Shown here: positions 23,686 through 35,327 of the stretch, piece after piece
Layout: every line of letters starts with the position of its first letter
Position numbering within the stretch: the stretch's first letter is position 1
Assembly: GCA_914767715.1 (NCBI GenBank)
Contig: OU612066.1
Coordinates: 26,198,283 to 26,262,282 of the forward strand
DNA from: Membranipora membranacea
Taxonomy: Eukaryota; Bryozoa; Gymnolaemata; Cheilostomatida; Membraniporidae
Length of the DNA: 64,000 nt
Reading direction: 5' to 3'
Position numbers and translations under genes: made by a program
The notes under the pieces: model-generated
The model's input: the letters and a program-made list of their open reading frames with translations, nothing else
What the model was told of the DNA's origin: nothing
Databases searched by the model: none

Positions 23686-24959
23686 CCTACAATCTGGTTG
23701 TGTAAAGCAAAATATATCTTGATATTTCTTTTAAAACAGTCAAGTTCATTTGTGAATGGACTGAGTGCACTGACACGTAGAGGAACACTGAAACAGGATA
23801 GATCTTGCCAGATATACAGGGAACATACCAACAGAAGGACCAGGACGGGCCCAAATCCCCCAATACCAATCACGGACAGCCGAGGCCCCAAAAAATGGTG
23901 GTTGGAGATGGCCAGAAGTTGCCCTGAATGCACTCCTCAACGTAATACTGCACCCTGGATCCCTGTTTAAAGAGTAAATTACACTATTGTTCCCCAAAAT
24001 TGGACTGAGCTTAATCTTGCAAATGACAGTGGTGACAACTAGTTTTGAGTTGATGCTAGTCTCCAGTTTTAACGGTCAAACGAAAGCAGTTTTAATTTTG
24101 TATAAATAATACACCAGTTTGTCATAATGAATTTTATTTTGATTTGGATATACTGAGATGAGTTTCTTTACAACTATTAAGTGAAAATTTTAATTCAATG
24201 CGCTATCCTGATACTTTTGATGCAAGATGTGATGATGAGATGAAGAATCCACAAATTTCAATCATTGGAATAAATACACATCTAAAAGCAAAAATAATGA
24301 GAACACTACATGACAGATCCATAGTTTATATTAAAACTGACACACTATTAACCAGCTTGGGATTGCCAGTCGTCCATAGTGGTATGAGATCGTCAAGGTT
24401 CCAAGATTAAAAGTCTGCAAATATCTGCGACTCAAACAATGCTTGAATAAATGCTAGGAATAGGGATGAACATAGATTAAACAGTCAATTCATGATACAT
24501 GGCTGGTGATGGACTGCACCTCTCATGATTTAGATTTTAGTTGCTTTACATCAACCGACGGCAGATCAATTGATAGATTTCAATTTTTGTCAAAACTTGC
24601 AACAAATTTTCATTCAGACTTGCCTTCGCTTGTTTTCTGGGAAGACAATTACTAACAAAACTAACATCAAAATCTGAGCAGGGATTTTGGGACAAATGAC
24701 ATAAATATGTCCCAAACTCTTTGTCCTGAGTAATCAGTATCAGGATTTTGTAACAGTTGTAATGATTGTTTTAAGTGTCCAGTCTTGTCCCAATAACAGA
24801 CATTTCATATCAGAGAAATAACTTGCACGCAGCTTACACTCATGCTATAAAAACTGTTACTCAAAACAAATAATAAAATCATACTTTTTGATAAATATTT
24901 CAACCCCACATAATTATTCCTTAGCCAGGAGAATACATATCTTTTGCAATTCACCCTGT

Positions 24960-25041
24960 AATCTGTAACCAACAAGGCACTCTCATATACCGTATTTATC
25001 AATCTGTTACCAACAAGGCACTCTCATATACCGTATCCTTT
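24960..25041. repeat. 41-bp tandem duplication, two copies
   Basis: The unit starts at 24960 and again at 25001, with shared core CCAACAAGGCACTCTCATAT and only a few differences. Confidence 0.85.
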
Positions 25042-25336
25042 AATCTATATTTTGAGTTGACGGCGAGAACATCCCAATGATTATGTTACCTGTTTTGCCT
25101 GAAATATTTATTGCCTTGTAGGTTGGCACAAGCATGAGTCTTTTTCTCTTCACCAGAAGTTGCCACAAAGTTATCGCTGCCAAATTCATCTTTATCCATG
25201 CTCAGAGATTAGAGCGACAACACATTATAATTATTATTACTAAACTTTCTACATGATTGATTCAGTTTTCCCTCAAAAATAGTACTCACAACTCATAAAA
25301 CTAGCAAATAAATAAATGCTGTTAACCCTGATCATT

Positions 25337-25342
25337 TTTATT
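25337..25342 (-). terminator. polyadenylation signal AATAAA for receptor A
   Basis: AATAAA on the minus strand, about 65 bases after the stop codon of receptor A. Confidence 0.5.
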
Positions 25343-25407
25343 TTTCTCATCTCTCACAGATATCAAGCAAGGTACAGGAGGCTCATTTTGTATATAGACA
25401 GCAACAG

Positions 25408-28400
25408 TCACTTATGACTAGGCATAGGATTACCGATTCTCACTGGTGAAGGAGTGAGCTCGGTGGATTTAGAATTATCAGTAGAGACAACAGAAGGATG
25501 ACTTGGAGAAATCTCCTTGAATAGTGTCCGCACTTTGGTGACATTTTTCCAGCTGAGAATATTTGCACTAACAACAAGCACACCCTGTAACTCAATAAGG
25601 ATCTGCATAGTAGTAACAAGTGCCCCATTCTCAGGGAAAGCATTGACCAAAAATAAAAATGACCAGCCTATCCCCAAACACACAGAGAGCTTTATGCAAG
25701 TAATAATATTTTTCTTCCACCTATCTTTGTCGTTAGAGGCAATACTGATGCTTCTCCTTATTTTCATCATACAGGCAACGCACAGCACCAAATTGCTAAG
25801 AATAAGGAGAAATATAGGCCCTAGGAATAGTCCGTATATTACTTCACTCTGTTGGAGGAAACAGAATGACGCTCGATAAACTACAAAGTCCAAATTATCC
25901 TGGTTTGCCACTGAGAGTCCGAAAGTTACTAGCACTAGTAGTAGAGGTGCACCGAGAGCGTATATGCAGAAGAACAGGTACTTCTTGCGAGTTGTAGACA
26001 CTGATCTTAGCGTAAATATAGTGTACATGATATTGATGCCGATTGCACTGAACCAGAAGAATACAGAAAGGAAGAGAAATTGTTGGATTCCAGCTAAAAC
26101 TTCACATCCTAATCCTGAAGGTAGATTGGTGATTGAGAAACAGATCAGTGCCCCAAACAGCGTGATCTGAAGTGATAACATCATGAGCTCAGGTGTTCTC
26201 ATTAATTTCCATCTAGTAATTATCATGTAGCCGGAGTATAGAAGTAGACAGAGCAATGATAAGCTCAGGAGAACATAGTCATGAGAAGCGAGGCTTGATC
26301 TCTCAGTTGGAACAATTATATTCTCGTCTTTCACCTGAAACGAGCAAACAAATTTATTGCAGGTGATGTTGTATGGGACATGATCCCAGGTCTGCCTATT
26401 CAAATGGAAACTAAAGATTGCTATAAATTTCATTCCAGATGTTTAACAGGGTCTGGGTTTGGCAAGTGTACAATCAAACAATGACTGGTTTCTCTAAGTA
26501 ATATTTTTACCTCAAGAAGAGATGGTGAGGCCCTCAGATTCAGGAATTCTCTGCCAGTAAATGTATCCAGAATGCTTCCATTGTTACACAACTGTAAGGT
26601 GGTGTTGATGGTAGTCCAGTCAGTTTCAACAGTGATGCTCTGTGTCAAAGGAACCTCTCCAAAATCAGTAAATATCAATTGGGTGAACGACGGAGGCTCA
26701 GTGATAAATACTAAGTCTGCAATTCTACCAGGAATGGGAGTAAAGTCTTCTCGGCTGGAAGGTGGCCAATCTGCTGAGTAAAGATGATCAAAACTCATAT
26801 CATTGTCACCTATACTCTTAAGGTCGATATCCGCGCAAGTAGAATTGAAAGGAACTCTGAAACATTGACTAGAGTTTTTTGCTGCTGCAGCACCCCAGGG
26901 AGAAAGTGGCATGATCCCCCTGGTATTTGCCTGACAACCTTCTCCATACAAACAACACTCATGGTTGGTTAGGTCAAGCGTTATAGCACCAAGTTTATAG
27001 CTACGAGGAACAATTAAGTCAGTATAGGCACTGTTGTACCATTCCGAGTCTGATTCTTGGAAACCAAGGACATCAGCGTTTAGGATTCCATCTCCAACAT
27101 TACAAACAGCGCAATAGGCGTTGCGGTACACCATATTGTTGTGGTAAACCCATGAAGATTGGCCTTTTCTACAATCCTCGTCTATCTTCCAGCTTGAGAG
27201 ATAATTGGGACATTTTGATATTATGCCGGATAAGAAGCACGGATATGCGTGGGTTCGATCAGGGGGAAGGTAGTGACGGAAGCTGCAGTTGGTCCTAAAA
27301 GGAACAAAATAAACTTACTGATTTAATTTAAGAAATGAGTGACAGTTTTGACTTAGCGTTTGTTCACCAGAGGAAATTATTGAGACATGATTTGGCTGAT
27401 ACCATTGCATCTTGCCAGTGATGTGTGATCATCGATTATAACCAATGATACAGTGTAATAAAAACAACATATCAAGTTTTTCATACCATCTGTTTAGCCT
27501 GAAAAAGGGCTCATCATCTTTTCCACCCATTTTCATTTCTTCCCAGCCACAGTCTGTCATCGCTTTCCAGAACTTGATATTTTCTGTTGCAACTCCGTTG
27601 CATAGTGCACAGTAGATGTTTGTGAAACTAAAATCATGAAATAATTATTAGAAAAAACTCATAGATATGATTTTTAAATCAAAACGAAAAATTTGCAAAA
27701 GAAAAACATCATCAAAATGATGCAAGATAGATTCGATCACAAGATGCTCACAAATCATGACCATACCTTAAGTTTGTCGTGCCATCGTAAACGGTCCAAC
27801 TTAGAAAGTTCCACTCGCCAAACACTCCTTCATTGCAGAGTTTTTGCTGCCTGCTGTCACTTTGGGCAGGACATGTGGTTATTACAGCATAACCTCTATG
27901 TGATGTACCTCCTCTTGGTGGTAAACATGTATACTTAAACAGCTCATCTGGTTTCTCAAAGTTAGAGGGCTTCGGTGCATCAAAACAGCACTCACCAAAG
28001 TAATGACATCGGGGATCACATCTAAGATAAAAATATTCAATGCCAGGAATCCAAGTTTGAAGTTTAGAAGACAACAGGTCTTGAACTGCTGTTGTAATTA
28101 TACAGACTTCTCTGAGCACAAATCTATCTGACTTGCCACAGGAGGAGGGAAAGTGTATACTTAGTAATAAAGATAGAATGATAGAAAGATAGAGTCGCAA
28201 CACCTCAATACAGTCAAGTGGAACAGATACTTGATTTCTCAGGATACTGTCTTACCTACAGTTAGGGTCAGTATTGATGTTTACGTTTAGATTACATGTG
28301 CTGTAGTATTTTCCATACATCGACTCAGGCCAGATAAAGTCTGATTGAAGCCTTGCGTTTGAATCATAGTTGAAATCTGTATTTCGATGACATGTGAGAT

Positions 28401-31400
28401 GTGTGTCTTGCCAGGAGTTTAATCCACAGCCTGGCCCAGAGCATCCTGTGTTTGGTCTGACTATGAACTTGTCGCAGATCCCTGCATAGGAACTCTGACA
28501 TAGTATACTTCCGAAATCCCAGAATGCTCTACTTGGTGATGACAGCATGACAGTGCGGTATGTGTAGCTGTTAGATATGTTATTGGTTAGACCAAGGCGA
28601 AAGAGTGGTTGGTTTATAGTTTCATCGGCCATCACATAATTAAGTATTGAGAGCCCAGATTTGGAAAACTCCTGATACTTTGGCTTAAGTATGATGAACT
28701 GATTATGCCTAGGGTTTTCCACTGCAAAACAACAAGTTACATTTACCAAATATACATTGATATTTATATCAATCGCCATTAATTTCCAAGTCTCATGTAA
28801 ACAGGGAATTAGCTCGTAAATGGTTTGTACGATGCACAAATCATTATAGTACAGCAATGTGATATAAACTTACGACAGCAGAGTGGCATTATCAGTACAC
28901 TTTTAAGAAAACATACAAATAAATTTATAACAATTATTCTGAGGAGGAGCATGTTTTACACCAATAACTCATACAGTCACTAATATGTATATAAAATACC
29001 TAATATGTATCTCATGTACTGAGACTGGATAAGTCGAGAATTCTGAAAATAAAACTTCTTTCAAGGTATCTAGCTTGCATTGGTATCTAGTGCCAGAAAA
29101 ATTTTTTTTTTTGGCACTGAGTGCAAAACATTTGGAATGAGATGACTTTGGTTGCCAATAAAAGTATATATTGGCAAGCTTTGTTGAAACAGTTTTTGGG
29201 TCACCTGTTACATAACCCTCTAATGGGAAAGGAGTTCACCCCCTCCCCATCCAGATCACATTGCATTACATTGAACTGAGAAGAGCTTAATCTGGTCATG
29301 ATTACTAAATCGGTCAACAAGCATTTGTTTCCTTCCGGCTGATTAGATTCAAAATATCCCACAGTTATTGTTACATGGCCCCTAATCTAACTCAGTTCAG
29401 TCTGTCTCTGCGCTGTTAAACTACCTTTGTAATTGTTAGCAAATGGAATATCTGTGTAACTTACCATAACTTATTCGTTGACTGTTTTCTGGTTTCAGAA
29501 AAAGTAACGGAGCTAAAAATAACAAAAAGATCTAATCAAAGGAATAATCCCATGCGTTCATCTTATTTCCAATTCTCAGGTTAAAAAGATTAGCGTTCAT
29601 ACCATAGTGTGGACAAAATCGAACCAACTTGGCACCTCGTACTACTGTAGCCATTCAGGGAAATGTTGCTCGTAGAATTTTTTCAGCTTAAAGTGGCTTG
29701 ACGGGTATATAAGGCCCAGTCAATGTAAAGCGATCACCCAACCATATCAAATTCAAATGGAGTTAGCAGCATTCAAACTCCTCCTGCTTTTTTCGGAAGT
29801 AAGAGGAGCACCAGTGAATTATTTTTAATGAGAATCGGATGTGCTAATGCAGAATTGTGTGATACACTTGCCTAATAAAGTTTTATTCCAAAAATCACAT
29901 TGGAAAGTGGTGAAAACACATCAAAATTGCCCAGTCCCAATGATTTCAAATCATCCGCTTCAAAATATACGGCTCTTATTGGTCAATTTTGACGTTCATG
30001 ATTGATGTGTTAGAGGTTGCCTAGATACAGTCGTCAATATTGAAATTGGCCGTTGTTATAAAATCCTATAATTCCAGGTGTGATGAGCCAACATAACGAT
30101 AGCTATATCATACGCTGCTATTCAACTTTATTTATAGGTGTCTGCAAATCATAATATCTTATATAACACACTTGACCACTTGAGAAAAATATCAAGTGCT
30201 TGACATGTAAAACCCAAATGCAACGTGGACTGGCCAGTCTCCGCCTCTAATAAGACTGATCAGCCAATGGTCTTGCCTGTCACTACACATGATTAATCCC
30301 TGTGCCTGATAAATAATTGAGGCTTTTAATCTTCTAACTAGTCTTTTACTTATATAATCTTCTAATTAATCTTCTAATCAAATATTAAATCACTGAATTG
30401 AATTTTACCGGTTATTAGCTAAAATTACTGGCATCATCAGTTATTCAATCAGTTTCGCTCCTTGATTTCGAGGATCTGTTTCCGTAAAAGATCTGCCCTC
30501 AAATGACAATTTTGAGTTTGAAGCATCAATTAGTTATCTTGAGCTGTACAAGATAAAATGAGCACAAATTTCCTGATTAGCCGCAGGATTAATCTTATCA
30601 AGAGTCCCCTACCTTCATCATCACTGGGAGTTGGAAGAGCAGGACTATCCAAACCATGGCAGAGTTGACAAAATCTATTCCTGTACAACTTCAGGTCGTT
30701 CATCCTATAATCTACAGGTGCAATCTCGCATAGATTTCTTATTTCTGTGTTTTTGTAGCTACTAGGACAGCTCCTGATTGCATCTAAGCATCTGTGGGGT
30801 TCAGATGGAGCTCTAAATGTTACAGTGCATCTGAAACATGTAAAAATGGTAATGAAGTCTAAGTAAGTTAAACCGCTGGAATATTGCACTCAGTTCACGG
30901 AATAAGTGAAATTCTATCAACATGTGGGATGTGATTATGTTTGACGTGCAATAAACAATGTAACAACACCTCAGTTTGGAAAACAGAGGTAATCAATCAC
31001 CTGGTTTTCAGTATTGGCTTCATGTCATCAAACTCGAAGTAAGTGAAGTTTTCAGAAAATCCTCTGATAGTTTCATTATCACAGCTCACAGACATCCACC
31101 AAAAATCTACAGGGTCTGAATTTCTCAGGCGTGTGCCATCAGCCAGATCAACGTTATCAGTATCGAGAACACCATGGCAGATAGCACAGTATATATTCTT
31201 GTATAGAACTCCTGTTCTGGGTGCTGTTAAGGGCCAGCTAGATAAATCAGTAGCATCATCTATCAGACATAAACACAAATACATTGGCAATGGGGGCTGT
31301 AGTTTCTCCACATAATAACACGCTAGACTTCTATCCCTGTGAATAACGCATTACCAACCTTGACATAAATAGGAACAATTCTTCAAAATAGTTCACTACA

Positions 31401-32948
31401 CTATTTCACAAGTTTGAGTGAGATGGTTATCATACATCCTTCAGATGTAAAACAGGATCATGCTGGGTAGTGACTTAGTGCTCAAATGCGGGTTCTGGAA
31501 AACGCGGAAAGGCGGAAAATCAGTTTCATCGCGTTTCCGCGTTTTCGAAAACGCGGAAAATCGTTATTCTGCTTGAATTTCCTGATGATGCTAAAAAAAA
31601 CTCCTGGAAAGACATTGAAACATCACCACTGTATCATATGAGTGTTTTTGGTAAAAATCAAGTGATAAAAATAAGTTTTTTGGAAAATGCGGAAAATATT
31701 TTTTTCCTCAAAAATTGATCTCAATGCATAGAAAATGCACTGTAACCCATTGAGATATCATCCCCATCTTTTAAACGGCCTGAATTTCAGGTTTTTTCAT
31801 TTTTGGAAAAAAATATTTTCCGCATTTTCCAAAAAAATTATTTTTATCATTTGATTTTTACCAAATTAAAAACACTCATATGATACAGTGGTGATGTCTC
31901 AATGTCCTTCCAGTAGTTTTTTTTAGCATCATCATGAAATTCAAGGTGAAAACAATTTCCCGCATTTTCGAAAACGCGAAAAACCTGAAATTCAGGGCGT
32001 TAAAAGATGGGGATGATATCTTAATGGGTTACAGTTCATTTTCTATGCATTGAGATCAATTTTGAGGAAAAAAATATTTTCCGCATTTTCCCAAAAAATC
32101 ATTTTTATCACTTGATTTTTACCAAAAACACTCATATGATACAGTGGTGATGTCTCAATGTCTTTCCAGTAGTTTTTTGTAGCATCATCATGAAATTCAA
32201 GGTGAAAAACGATTTGCCGCATTTTCGAAAACGCGGAAAACGCTTTTCCGCGATGAAACTGATTTTCCGCCTTTCCGTGTTTTCCAGAACCCGGCTCAAA
32301 TGCAGCAATTGACCTGAAATCACTACAAACAATCTAGATTCAATTCAGAATTTATAGAACCCACCTTTTATTGAGAGTTCACAGAGGCTCATTAACTTTG
32401 CATCCTTTGTCAGTCTAGGGCACTTATCGACCACATAAACCAGCTCTCCTGCAAAGAATCGTACAACATTAGAGAGAGAGCTGAGCTCACCAACTCAAGT
32501 CACAACTTAAATACCTCTCTGAATTACTGCTTATAATTTAGTGCTGACATATTAAAACAGTAGCTTGCTCAAACCTGTCAATTGAGGCAATCGAAGGGCA
32601 AATGGACAGTGGTATCCATTGAAAGCTTTACCAGTAACATCAAACTGCCACCTACTCACCTGTTTGTGCTGGACTCGCCTGACATGAGAAGGTGCCTGGC
32701 TCCAGTCTCTCTCTTACTCTCATAGGATCGATACAGCAGTCTCCATAAAACCTACAATGTTCTGTAGAGTTATCCCCTGCAGTATAACTAAAGCACTGTT
32801 TCTGATAATTGTCTCTCTCGAACTCTCGGAAACCATCCATATCATTTTCACTGTATAGTCCTAGGTATAGACTCGGTAGCTCTCTGTAGTACAATTGTGC
32901 ATGGCAGAGCGTTGCAATGAATACCAATGTGTAGAACTGTAACAACAT
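25408..32948 (-). CDS. Methuselah-like/class-B 7TM receptor A with repeated SMB-like and CxxCN/HG ectodomain modules
   Basis: Nine exons: 32660-32948, 32365-32448, 31001-31259, 30613-30830, 28256-28721, 27767-28021, 27487-27627, 26511-27294 and 25408-26334. All junctions are GT-AG and phase-matched, and the sum is exactly 1141 codons, so the model is well supported. The product has a signal peptide (MLLQFYTLVFIATLCHAQ) and an ectodomain of about 815 residues. Somatomedin-B-like ends recur (CRFYGDCC, CHYFGECC, HECC), as does a second module, Y-x-N-x-[YF]-C-x-x-C-[NH]-G (YCAICHG, FCQLCHG, YCALCNG, YCAVCN). The last exon (from about residue 833) carries seven helices with FCFL..YGLFLGPIFLLILSN and ELQGVLVVSANI, typical of class-B/Methuselah-like receptors. 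There is no classical GPS motif. A plasma-membrane receptor coupled to G proteins is inferred; the ligand is unknown. Intron 2 holds an inverted-repeat element. Confidence 0.88.
29704..29798 (+). promoter_or_regulatory. plus-strand TATA box plus possible signal-peptide mini-exon inside an intron of receptor A
   Basis: GGTATATAAGG at 29704-29714 is followed 43 bases later by an ATG (29757) opening MELAAFKLLLLFSE, then a canonical donor GAA|GTAAGAGG at 29799. The spacing fits a TATA promoter, start site, short leader and secretory exon. No downstream exon was recognised on this strand, so the gene is unproven. Confidence 0.35.
30109..30306. mobile_element. second copy of the about 190-bp dispersed element
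   Basis: It matches 11016-11206 from CGCTGCTATTCAACTTTATT to CATGATTAATCCCTGTGC, with one small internal insertion (around AAATATCAAGTGCTTGACAT). It lies in intron 4 of receptor A. Confidence 0.7.
31490..32294. mobile_element. 805-bp inverted-repeat (MITE/foldback) element with a 9-bp target-site duplication
   Basis: CTCAAATGC flanks both ends (31481-31489 and 32295-32303). The termini are inverted copies: GGGTTCTGGAAAAC on the left and GTTTTCCAGAACCC on the right, continuing through GGCGGAAAATCAGTTTCATC. Internally the sequence folds back in several blocks rich in TTTTCCGCATTTTC. The segment with CATATGATACAGTGGTGATG occurs three times (31620s inverted, 31870s, 32130s), so the element is itself a mosaic of repeats. 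No transposase frame. A 9-bp duplication with long inverted ends recalls Mutator-type elements. It sits inside intron 2 of receptor A and does not disturb the exons. Confidence 0.88.
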
Positions 32949-35327
32949 AATTGTATAAGCTTTCTTTGAAATGTGTTATATTTGATGCTGCATCGATAGT
33001 ATCAGCCTTTCTTGTATACTGTTGACTGGTGTCTTTGGATTATTAAGCAGTACTATTAAGCAGCTCATCCGATCAATCTGAACACGGAAACACCTCACCG
33101 CTATTTTTACAGTCATGCGAGGGGTTTATCATTCCTAGAATGTGCTCATCAATCTTCGTATTCGTCAAAAGAAACTTGATTTTACATGCTCCATCAAGCA
33201 AAACACATACTTGATGTACAAAACTAAGTTTTTTGGCTAATGGATTAAAAGCCATGTGCTATTATGGTATGATGCAATTTCTACATCTTAGCAAAAAATT
33301 TTGCAATAGTATGTGCACATTGAGGATATTTAGAAATCAAAACATGCGTCATCAATATATCAGCTTGGCAATAAATCATCTTGTTTCCTTGATAGTAAAA
33401 AGCTGAACGAATACATGAGGTGGAGAGGGATAAAACACTGATCGTATATTCTGAAAAGCGTGGTGTTGAAACCATTGACCTCAGCTGTTTTGACTTTCTT
33501 ACTTTGTCATATGTCAGAAGGATTGGATCAGTCTGTTAGGGTGTAATCAAGTTATTAATAATATCGACGAGGCAGCGTCTTTTTTAAAAAAACCAATGAC
33601 CTGTTGATGAGCTTATCACGCTGCCAAAACATAAAACCTGACGACTACTTTCCCAGGCTGAAAAATGATGAATCGTGTAGGGTGTTGGATATGCTGAGAG
33701 AGATAATAATTACATCTAAACACCTGAGTCAATGGAGTTTGGTCTAAGGTGCATGACATTCCCTATCTGCTAACACTTACGTGAAAGCAAAATCAAAGAA
33801 GTTGCTATTTTGAAATTTGAAAGCTAAGCCTTGTCTGGCTGTATCATGATCATCATCTTATATTTCAATGATCTCACACCTTAATTTATGGTTCACTAAA
33901 CAGTGTATTGATTGATGGATTATAAGACAAATTTTTACCTGACATTGTAAGATTATCAGACCCTTTCTATGTGCATTGCACTCGACAATTAGTCCACAAA
34001 ACAGTGCAGCGGAAGGCTGATGAAGGGCTCTGTGTTCTGGCCACTTGATAGTCTTACCTGGTGAATGGGAAAAATATTAGACATTGACGTGGAATTGGTT
34101 TCATCTGCTTAAAATGCCGTTCAACAAGCTAATTGTGACACCTAATAGTTGTCTCCTCCAGGCATGTAATGTATCTCTTCTACGCAACCTCTCACACATA
34201 AGTTTTGACTCAACATGAGTGATGAGCTGATGCGTACATAGGATAGACACGACACGTAACTGTTTAATATGTTTAGATGTTTACATATTCTTACTAAGTA
34301 TTACCAATGCCCGTGGCCAAAAAGGAATGAATTAAACCTATGGTGTCCTCAAAATCCAATTTCAAATTGGTAAGAAATCTTGGGAAAAGGTTAAAATAAT
34401 GACCAAACATTATATATGCAGCATACCCTGATCATCATGAGATTGTATTTCAGATTTACCTTCAGGAAAAAAACTAACTGCCAAAAGCGAAAGATTTGAG
34501 TGACTGAACTTTGAATTGTCTCCTCACGAAGAAAAAGAAGACAATTAGGGTAAATACAAAATTTCCTCCAACCATAGTTATATCAAAATCCCTAGTTATA
34601 ATAACAATTTTCAGTTTAATTATTTTCAATGCAGCAGAAAGTGCTGAATAATACAGGTAAAACCCTTGGCAACATCACAATGTTACGCATAGTCCTATAA
34701 TTTATATTGTCTGCCCCTTGTCTATTATAAAAATATATATATACTGGCTATCATTACACACTCACTAGGCCAACAAAAGACACATAAGCATGTACTTTGA
34801 GCCTATAAGCAAATATATTTTTCAGTTGCCACATCAGTGAAACAATGATCTGAATAAAAGATTTATTGTTTATTTCTTTGTTTCAGCTCATTAAATTTGT
34901 TGATTAGTATAGCTTTGAGTCCAATTTAAAGAAATCATGAACCCGGAAAAAGGTCTCTGTGTTGTATAACAGTCATCATAGGCTGCTATACAGACCGCAC
35001 AGACGATCATTCTAGCAGGTTTCAAAGGTTCAGCAGGTTTAAAGTATTGGAGAGATTTTGACCAGGTTAGCGCAATTAACTTTTTTTGTAATATGCTTTC
35101 AATTTCAAATGTTTTTCTAAATCTCATGTTTATTCATATAGCATGTAAAGCAACGCAGATTTAGATATATGACGTTCTTCTATTAGAATGGACACAAAAG
35201 TCTGGCTTACATCAAATTTTTCACCAAATTCGACCAGCTGGCCAGAATGAGCAGCCCAACGCGCCATAATTCTAGGTATAAGTAATTTTAACCTCTGCTT
35301 TGTGGATAGATAAGAACGATAAGAACG
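32949..35327. other. divergent intergenic region between receptor A and the CLCA gene
   Basis: 2.4 kb separate the start codons of two divergently transcribed genes, so both promoters should lie here. No clear TATA box was found for either. Minus-strand open frames at 34891-35127 and 35130-35357 show no recognised family or splice support. Confidence 0.4.

Larger units (their letters stand above)
23396..25336. other. intergenic region between receptor genes B and A; hairpin and tandem duplication only
   Basis: A plus-strand open frame (23617-23970) and its minus-strand counterparts show no family features and no splice support. A palindrome and a 41-bp duplication are listed separately. Nothing else is recognisable. 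Confidence 0.4.

Noticed and set aside
23617-23970. 117-residue plus-strand open frame and minus-strand counterparts
   Set aside because: The frame starts inside a palindrome, and no domain or splice support is visible on either strand.
28022-28203. Signal-peptide-like sequence in frame just upstream of exon 6 of receptor A, suggesting a second gene or short isoform starting there
   Set aside because: The frame has no ATG (it begins with a non-ATG codon), and the intron acceptor happens to keep the frame open. Phase-matched splicing from 28256 to 28021 explains the exon without it.
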